Part shown: in pieces, positions 15,462-19,742 of the stretch
Layout: each line of letters begins with the position of its first letter
Position numbering within the stretch: the stretch's first letter is position 1
Position numbers and translations under genes: made by a program
Assembly: GCA_019232725.1 (NCBI GenBank)
Contig: JAFANK010000091.1
Location: 1 to 19,742, forward strand
Direction: 5' to 3'
Length of the DNA: 19,742 nucleotides
DNA from: Vulcanimicrobiota bacterium
Lineage (GTDB): Bacteria > Vulcanimicrobiota > Vulcanimicrobiia > Eremiobacterales > Eremiobacteraceae
The notes under the pieces: generated by a model
What the model was told of the DNA's origin: nothing
The model's database searches: none
The model's input: only the letters and a program-made list of their open reading frames with translations

Positions 15462-17654
15462 GTGGGTCGAGGCAGCAGTCTTCTAGCGGCGCGCAAGGTT
15501 CTTGGTAAGACTGTGAGAGCAGCCGTCGCTGCTGCGTGCACGCTCGTGATCGGGTTTGCCGTCGAGGACATGCGCCGTCGTGCTGTAAGCACGAAAGCCT
15601 CCGGCCGCTTGGAGGCGGGGGAGGAGGCGCAACGCGTCCGGCGTCTCGAGCGCATGAAAGCGGCGCTGCGCCGTGCTCAAGAGCGCTTGTCCGCGTTGAG
15701 CGAGGCGCTGCCCTTTGGCATGTGGGAGCTTGACGGCGCCGGGTCGCAGATCGTTCACGCGAGCGATAGCTATTGCCAACTGTTCGGCATGAACCTGGAA
15801 GAGATCGCCGCCCACGGCTGGCGCGAGCGCGTGCCACCCGACGACGCCGAGCGATTTCTCTCGGCCTGGAACGCTCGCGGGGACGATGATATCTTCGAAG
15901 GCGAGTATCGCGTTCACGCCGTAGACGGCAAGACCTACTGGATCTTGTCGCGCGGCATGCGGCTCACTGCGGCTGATGGCACGACGTCGTGGGCAGGGTT
16001 TAGCCTCGATATCACGCAGCGCAAGCGATCCGAACAGCGCATCTCGCTGCTCTCCGATCTCGGTCGCGTGCTTTCGCTGTCGCTTGAACCGCAGCCCATC
16101 CTCGAACGCGTCGCAGAATTGCTCGTGCCGCGTGTCGCCGATTGGTGTGCGATTGATCTCGCCGGCCGCGACCAGGGGATCGAGCGCGCCGTCCTCGTGC
16201 ATCGCGACCGCGAACGCATGCGGGCCGCGCGTTGTTTGACCAACAGCGCGCAGTTAGCCGCACTACTCGGCACGGCCTCGGCGCGAGTCATCGCGTCGGG
16301 CGAGCCCATCTTGGTACGCTCGTTTCCGCGCGAGGTCCATCAGAGCGCGATGCTGTCGCCCGAGCAATTGGCCACTGCGCAAGCATTTCGTGCAGACTCA
16401 GTGATCGTGGTTCCGCTCATCGCACGCGACCAGACACTCGGATCGCTCACGGTTGCGGTCGACGATCCATGGCAGCGGTACGAATCCGACGACGTCGACT
16501 TCATGGGTATCGTCGGCCGCCGCGTCGCGCTCGCCTTCGACAACGCGCTCTTGTACGAACGCGAGCGGCGCGTCGCCGATATGTTCCAGCGCGCGTCGCT
16601 GCCGGCGAGCTTGCCGGCGATTCCCGGTATCGCTATCCATGCCCACTACGTGCCGGGTGCCAATGAAGCGCAAGTCGGCGGCGATTGGTACGACGCATTT
16701 CAATTGGCCGATGGTCGCATCGGGATTTCCATCGGCGACGTTGCGGGAAAAGGATTGCACGCCGCTTCGATCATGAGCACGGTGCGGCTCTTCATCCGTG
16801 CGACGGCGCTCGAGGGCCTTGCGCCCTCACTCGTGCTTGCCCGCGCAAATGCGTTGTTGCTCAACGACAAACCGACGATGGTGACCGCGCTTTTCGGCAC
16901 TCTCGATCCCGAAGAGCTGACGTTCACATGTGCGGTCGCCGGGCATCCGCTGCCGGTTGTGGTGGATGCGGCCGGCGAAGCAACGACGGGTGTGCCGGTC
17001 GCGCCACCACTAGGCATCACCATCGACACGTCGTTCCCCGAGCAGACCTTCATGTTGCCGCTGGGTTCACTGATGGCCCTCTACACCGATGGCCTCGTCG
17101 AGAGCGCCGAGGATGCCCGCTACGGAGAAGCAGATCTCGTCAAGGCGGTGCGAGGAGCGCGAAGTGCGCATGACGCAAACCCTGCGGAGGGGATAGCCAA
17201 ACTGCTGCTCGGTGATGCCCCGCCGTCCGACGATGTGGCAGTGCTCACCGTGCAGGCCGCAGCCAAACCGCTGCTCGAACTCGATCTGACGCTGCCGGCG
17301 CAGCCTGTGAGCAGCCGATTGTTCCGTCAGGCGCTGCGGCGGTTTTACCTGGCCGCCGGGGTCACCACGGACGCTATCCCGATGCTGCAGGTGGCGATGG
17401 GTGAAGCGATAACGAACTCCATCCAGCACGCGTATGGCGTCCAAGGAGGCGTGGTCAGGGTCCAAGGACGCGTAGAATCGGGAAGGCTTATCGTCGAAAT
17501 CGCCGATACAGGACGGTGGCGCGGACCGCATGACGACGGCGGCGGTTACGGCCTGCAGATCGTTCGGAGCATTGTCAACGACGTCACCATCAACACAGAT
17601 GAGCGAGGCACCATCATTAGAATGGTCCACCCCATCGGGAGATTCATCACATGA
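15462..17654 (+). CDS. PAS-GAF-PP2C (SpoIIE/RsbU-type) phosphatase with C-terminal HATPase domain
   Basis: A regulator of about 730 residues (numbered from GTG 15462). A hydrophobic segment (17-35) and short coiled coil (50-80) precede a PAS domain (about 84-190), a GAF domain (about 205-365) and a PP2C/SpoIIE phosphatase domain (about 385-598). The phosphatase metal residues are GGDWYDAF (407-413 region), GDVAGKG (425-431), YTDGLVE (541-547) and SDDVAVL (589-595). A complete RsbW-like HATPase follows (615-725), with N-box GEAITNS including Asn652 and DTG at 682-684. It should sense a signal and dephosphorylate an RsbV-like antagonist; the fused ATPase may rephosphorylate or bind it. The next gene is such an antagonist, overlapping by four bases. 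The start is uncertain: the frame is open to 15333, but the promoter candidate argues for 15462 or later. Confidence 0.85.
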   Translation: MGRGSSLLAARKVLGKTVRAAVAAACTLVIGFAVEDMRRRAVSTKASGRLEAGEEAQRVRRLERMKAALRRAQERLSALSEALPFGMWELDGAGSQIVHASDSYCQLFGMNLEEIAAHGWRERVPPDDAERFLSAWNARGDDDIFEGEYRVHAVDGKTYWILSRGMRLTAADGTTSWAGFSLDITQRKRSEQRISLLSDLGRVLSLSLEPQPILERVAELLVPRVADWCAIDLAGRDQGIERAVLVHRDRERMRAARCLTNSAQLAALLGTASARVIASGEPILVRSFPREVHQSAMLSPEQLATAQAFRADSVIVVPLIARDQTLGSLTVAVDDPWQRYESDDVDFMGIVGRRVALAFDNALLYERERRVADMFQRASLPASLPAIPGIAIHAHYVPGANEAQVGGDWYDAFQLADGRIGISIGDVAGKGLHAASIMSTVRLFIRATALEGLAPSLVLARANALLLNDKPTMVTALFGTLDPEELTFTCAVAGHPLPVVVDAAGEATTGVPVAPPLGITIDTSFPEQTFMLPLGSLMALYTDGLVESAEDARYGEADLVKAVRGARSAHDANPAEGIAKLLLGDAPPSDDVAVLTVQAAAKPLLELDLTLPAQPVSSRLFRQALRRFYLAAGVTTDAIPMLQVAMGEAITNSIQHAYGVQGGVVRVQGRVESGRLIVEIADTGRWRGPHDDGGGYGLQIVRSIVNDVTINTDERGTIIRMVHPIGRFIT

Positions 17655-18016
17655 CCAATCAAGCCGAATTCACGACCACGACCAGCGACGGCGTCATCGT
17701 CGTGGCCATCAAAGGCGAAGTCGATATCGCCAACGTCGACGAGCTGCGACTGTGTTTGGAGCAAGCGACGCGTGAGCGCGGCCCGGGTATCGTGGTCGAT
17801 CTCACCGCGGCGTCGTATTTCGACAGCCGAACGATCGCCTTGCTTGCAGATTTCGCGACGAGAATGCGCGTGCACCGTCAGCGCGTTGCGGTCGTCGCTC
17901 CCAATGACGGCTTCGCAGCCCGCATCTTGCAGATCGCCGGTCTGCCGCTCATCGTTCCCGCATATCCGTCGCTCGCTGAAGCCCTCGGCGCCGTGAGGCA
18001 AGTCGCCGGCGCCTAA
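17651..18016 (+). CDS. STAS-domain anti-sigma factor antagonist (RsbV-like)
   Basis: A 121-residue single STAS domain. Antagonists of this type bind the RsbW-type anti-sigma factor when unphosphorylated and so release the sigma factor. The phosphorylation loop is intact: VVDLTAASYFDSRTIALL (48-65), with Ser59 after Asp58 as the expected phospho-acceptor. KGEVDIANVDEL (21-32) is the usual N-terminal segment. Its ATG overlaps the stop of the phosphatase gene (ATGA), so the enzyme and its substrate are translationally coupled. Which ATPase phosphorylates it is unclear, because the stand-alone RsbW-like protein is degenerate while the domain fused to the phosphatase is intact. Confidence 0.88.
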   Translation: MTNQAEFTTTTSDGVIVVAIKGEVDIANVDELRLCLEQATRERGPGIVVDLTAASYFDSRTIALLADFATRMRVHRQRVAVVAPNDGFAARILQIAGLPLIVPAYPSLAEALGAVRQVAGA

Positions 18017-18050
18017 AGCCCCCACGTTTCGCGCGCCGGTCCGCGTCATC

Positions 18051-18075
18051 GTTTGAGCCTGCCCGGACGGGGAAC
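18051..18075 (+). promoter_or_regulatory. SigB-type promoter candidate before the leader ORF
   Basis: GTTTGA (18051-18056), 13 bases, GGGAAC (18070-18075). Spacer length is identical to that of the site before the phosphatase gene, and the elements fit GTTTAA/GGGWAW. Initiation near 18082 would place the strong ribosome binding site at 18103-18109 about 20 bases into the transcript. Seen by eye only. Confidence 0.5.
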
Positions 18076-18116
18076 AACCTGCCCAAGCGCGCACCGCGCA
18101 GTGGGAGGGACGTCAG

Positions 18117-18158
18117 ATGATCCGCATAGTGCGCAAACGCCTGCAAACATGGCGATGA
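18117..18158 (+). CDS. 13-codon leader ORF coupled to the downstream gene
   Basis: ATG 18117 is preceded by GGGAGGG (18103-18109), the best-looking ribosome binding site in this part of the window, with eight bases between GGGAGG and ATG. The frame encodes MIRIVRKRLQTWR and stops at TGA 18156-18158, which overlaps the ATG (18155) of the next gene as ATGA. The next gene has no convincing site of its own, so ribosomes probably reach it by termination-reinitiation. The peptide is strongly basic (five Arg/Lys in 13 residues). It may be a coupling device or an attenuating leader peptide rather than a functional protein. Confidence 0.5.
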   Translation: MIRIVRKRLQTWR

Positions 18159-18553
18159 AACCGGTCACCTTTGCCGTTCCCAATTCCGTCAGCGCAGTGC
18201 TGTATGAGATCGAACGTCTTCGCCTCAACCGTAGTCTGAGCGAGCTCAGCTGCCGTCTGCTGCAGATGTTCTATGTCGTGGGCTGGGACGACGGCTTCAT
18301 GGTCGTGGATCGGGGCGACGTCGGCGGGGCCCTCGGCGTTCGCACGCACGAATTGAATCGCGCGATCGCGGAGCTTGAAGCGCTGGATCTGATCGCGCTG
18401 CGCGCGCTCCCGCACGACGCTGCCGGACGTGACGTCGTGGAGATCCTCGCGATGTCGACTGCGGAGCACAGCGGCCTGCAGCAGATCTGCTGGTGGGACT
18501 ATTATCGGGTTCAGCTCGCTGATTATTTCCTGGACCCAGGAGAAGAGCCTTAA
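18155..18553 (+). CDS. Winged-helix-like protein of unknown function
   Basis: A protein of about 132 residues. Residues 25-90 look like a winged helix: helix LSELSCRLLQMFYVVGW, then VDRGDVGGALGV and RTHELNRAIAELEALDLI, followed by a possible beta wing (ALRAL). This is MarR- or replication-initiator-like, but I cannot name a family. The C terminus is aromatic and acidic (WWDYYRVQLADYFLDPGEEP). Two in-frame ATGs are possible (18149, 18155). I choose 18155 because it overlaps the stop of the preceding leader ORF. Its position after a SigB-type promoter candidate and next to the partner-switching genes suggests a stress-regulon role, by inference. Its stop overlaps the stop of the convergent TPP enzyme gene. 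Confidence 0.65.
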   Translation: MKPVTFAVPNSVSAVLYEIERLRLNRSLSELSCRLLQMFYVVGWDDGFMVVDRGDVGGALGVRTHELNRAIAELEALDLIALRALPHDAAGRDVVEILAMSTAEHSGLQQICWWDYYRVQLADYFLDPGEEP

Positions 18554-19742
18554 TCTCCGTCAGTCTGCGTCTTGGCGAGCATCTCGCGGACTGACTGACG
18601 TACGATCGCGGCGGCGTCTTCATCGCCCTTGCTCAAGGCCGCGAAGAAACTTTCGGCTTGTTCAAATGAGATCTGCGGTGGCAGCATCGGCACGTTCACG
18701 TCGGTGATCGCCTCGACCAGATGCGGGCGGTCTGCGCTGAACGCAGCGTCGAGTGCCGGTCCAACGCCCTCGGGGGTATTCACCCGCGTCCCGCCCAGGC
18801 CTAGCGCGCGGGCGTACTCGGCATACGGAAAGTCCGGGATATCCTGAGAGGGCGCAAACTTCGGGTTCCCGGACAGCGCGCGCATCTCCCAGGTGACCAT
18901 ATTGAGTTCGCGGTTGTTGAGCACGAGCACGACGAAGTTGGGCGTGGCCCATTCGCGCCAATACTTCGAGACCGTGATCAATTCGTTGATGCCGTTCATC
19001 TGCATGGCGCCGTCGCCGGCCACGGCCACGACCGGCCGGCCGCCGAACGCGAACTTGGCCGCGATCGCGTAGGGTACGGCAGAACCCATCGACGCAAGCG
19101 TGCCGGAGAGCGATGCCATCATGCCGGCGCGCACTTTGACGTGGCGCGCCAGCCACATCGTGCTCGAGCCTGCGTCGCCCGTGAGAACCGCCCCTTCGGG
19201 TAGGCGGCGTGACAGTTCTTCGAAGACGAGCTGCGGATTGATACGTTCGCTCTCGACCATGGCACGCGCGTGCAGCAGTGACCACCAATCGCGCACCGAC
19301 TCTTCAAGCCGTTCCCGCCAGCGCCGGTTCTTGCGTACGAGCCTGGGCAAGAGCGCAGCAAGCGTCGCTTTGCTATCCCCGACGAGATTGAGCGTCGTGG
19401 GATAGCGCAATCCCAGATTGTGCGGATCGATGTCGATCTGCACGGCGCATGCCTGCCCTTCTTCGGGCAAGAACTCAGAGTAGGGGAACGACGTGCCGAC
19501 CATGAGCAGCGTGTCGCAGTGAGCCATCATCTCGGCGGTCGGTGCCGTTCCCAACAAGCCGATCGATCCGGTCACGTAGGGCAGGTCGTCTGGGACGACC
19601 GCTTTGCCGAGCAATGCTTTGGCGACGCCGGCGCCGAGCACGTCGGCCACGGCCACCACCTCGTCGCGAGCGCTCAACGCGCCCGCTCCGACAAGCATCG
19701 CCACGCGGTCGCCGCTGTTGAGCAACTGCGCGGCCCGTGCCA
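18550..19742 (-). CDS. TPP-dependent enzyme, PoxB (pyruvate oxidase/dehydrogenase)-like, partial
   Basis: The C-terminal 397 residues or so of a thiamine-diphosphate enzyme; the start lies beyond the window edge. The central domain (RVAMLVGAGALSAR; GTSFPY..F; VQIDIDPHNLG) and TPP-binding domain are visible. The TPP motif starts GDGAMQMNGINELI (about 19017 downward) and ends in LNN. Conserved stretches shared with E. coli PoxB as I recall it include the GTxFPY segment and PPQIxxEQAxxF near the C terminus, followed by a short GDE-containing tail. A six- or seven-residue insert (around WREWATP) lengthens the GDG-to-NN spacing. Likely reaction: oxidative decarboxylation of pyruvate to acetate and CO2 with FAD, but acetolactate-synthase-like activities cannot be excluded from a fragment. 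The stop overlaps the convergent winged-helix gene's stop. Confidence 0.82.
   Translation of the reverse strand, partial: ARAAQLLNSGDRVAMLVGAGALSARDEVVAVADVLGAGVAKALLGKAVVPDDLPYVTGSIGLLGTAPTAEMMAHCDTLLMVGTSFPYSEFLPEEGQACAVQIDIDPHNLGLRYPTTLNLVGDSKATLAALLPRLVRKNRRWRERLEESVRDWWSLLHARAMVESERINPQLVFEELSRRLPEGAVLTGDAGSSTMWLARHVKVRAGMMASLSGTLASMGSAVPYAIAAKFAFGGRPVVAVAGDGAMQMNGINELITVSKYWREWATPNFVVLVLNNRELNMVTWEMRALSGNPKFAPSQDIPDFPYAEYARALGLGGTRVNTPEGVGPALDAAFSADRPHLVEAITDVNVPMLPPQISFEQAESFFAALSKGDEDAAAIVRQSVREMLAKTQTDGD

Noticed and set aside
18006..18039. CCGGCGC/GCGCCGG hairpin overlapping the STAS gene stop as a terminator
   Set aside because: The 20-base loop and missing T tract make it weak, and GC-rich repeats of this size are common here.

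Overview
The window is about 19.7 kb of high-GC bacterial chromosome with closely packed protein genes on both strands. I see no tRNA, rRNA, CRISPR array, insertion sequence or phage gene. Every gene-free stretch is under about 210 bases. GTG starts, four-base stop/start overlaps and divergent or convergent gene pairs are common. The mix of genes (an RsbU/SigB-type stress module, a GH125 mannosidase, a large exported M48 peptidase, a metal-oxidase/ZIP fusion) suggests an environmental heterotroph from a poorly cultivated phylum. Candidatus Eremiobacterota (WPS-2) is my best guess, made from general resemblance only and with low confidence.

Layout. (1) 18-1879, plus: a DUF1028 protein overlapping an adenosine-deaminase-family enzyme. 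(2) 1919-2795, minus: a small lipoprotein and a small exported protein, apparently one operon that converges on the deaminase through a hairpin. (3) 3002-5592, plus: a DtxR/IdeR-type metalloregulator overlapping a very unusual gene that joins an exported two-domain multicopper oxidase to an eight-helix ZIP metal transporter. A DtxR-like box lies at the regulator's start. (4) 5596-7572, minus: acetyl-CoA synthetase. (5) 7685-10541, plus: a short-chain dehydrogenase and a large exported M48 metallopeptidase. (6) 10579-11766, minus: a TetA-like MFS transporter. (7) 11958-13733, plus: a tiny membrane protein with a strong terminator, then an exported GH125 glycosidase. (8) 13730-15251, minus: an operon of a DUF6496 basic protein, a degenerate RsbW-like protein and a SigB/SigF-type sigma factor. 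(9) 15462-18016, plus: a PAS-GAF-PP2C-HATPase regulator overlapping an RsbV-like STAS protein. (10) 18117-18553, plus: a 13-codon leader ORF coupled to a winged-helix-like protein. (11) 18550-19742, minus: a PoxB-like TPP enzyme that runs off the window.

How it fits together. Blocks 8-10 look like a general-stress partner-switching module: sensor-phosphatase, antagonist, anti-sigma-like protein and sigma factor. Two sites with a SigB-type layout (GTTT-like, 13-base spacer, GGGWA-like) sit before the phosphatase and before the leader ORF, so the sigma factor may drive its own regulators. The stand-alone RsbW-like protein has lost the N-box asparagine and the DxG glycine, whereas the ATPase domain fused to the phosphatase keeps both. 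Block 3 looks like a metal-homeostasis module in which a surface copper oxidase changes the redox state of a metal and hands it to a fused permease, under a metal-sensing repressor.

The two strongest candidates for something new are the oxidase-ZIP fusion and the rewired partner-switching locus.
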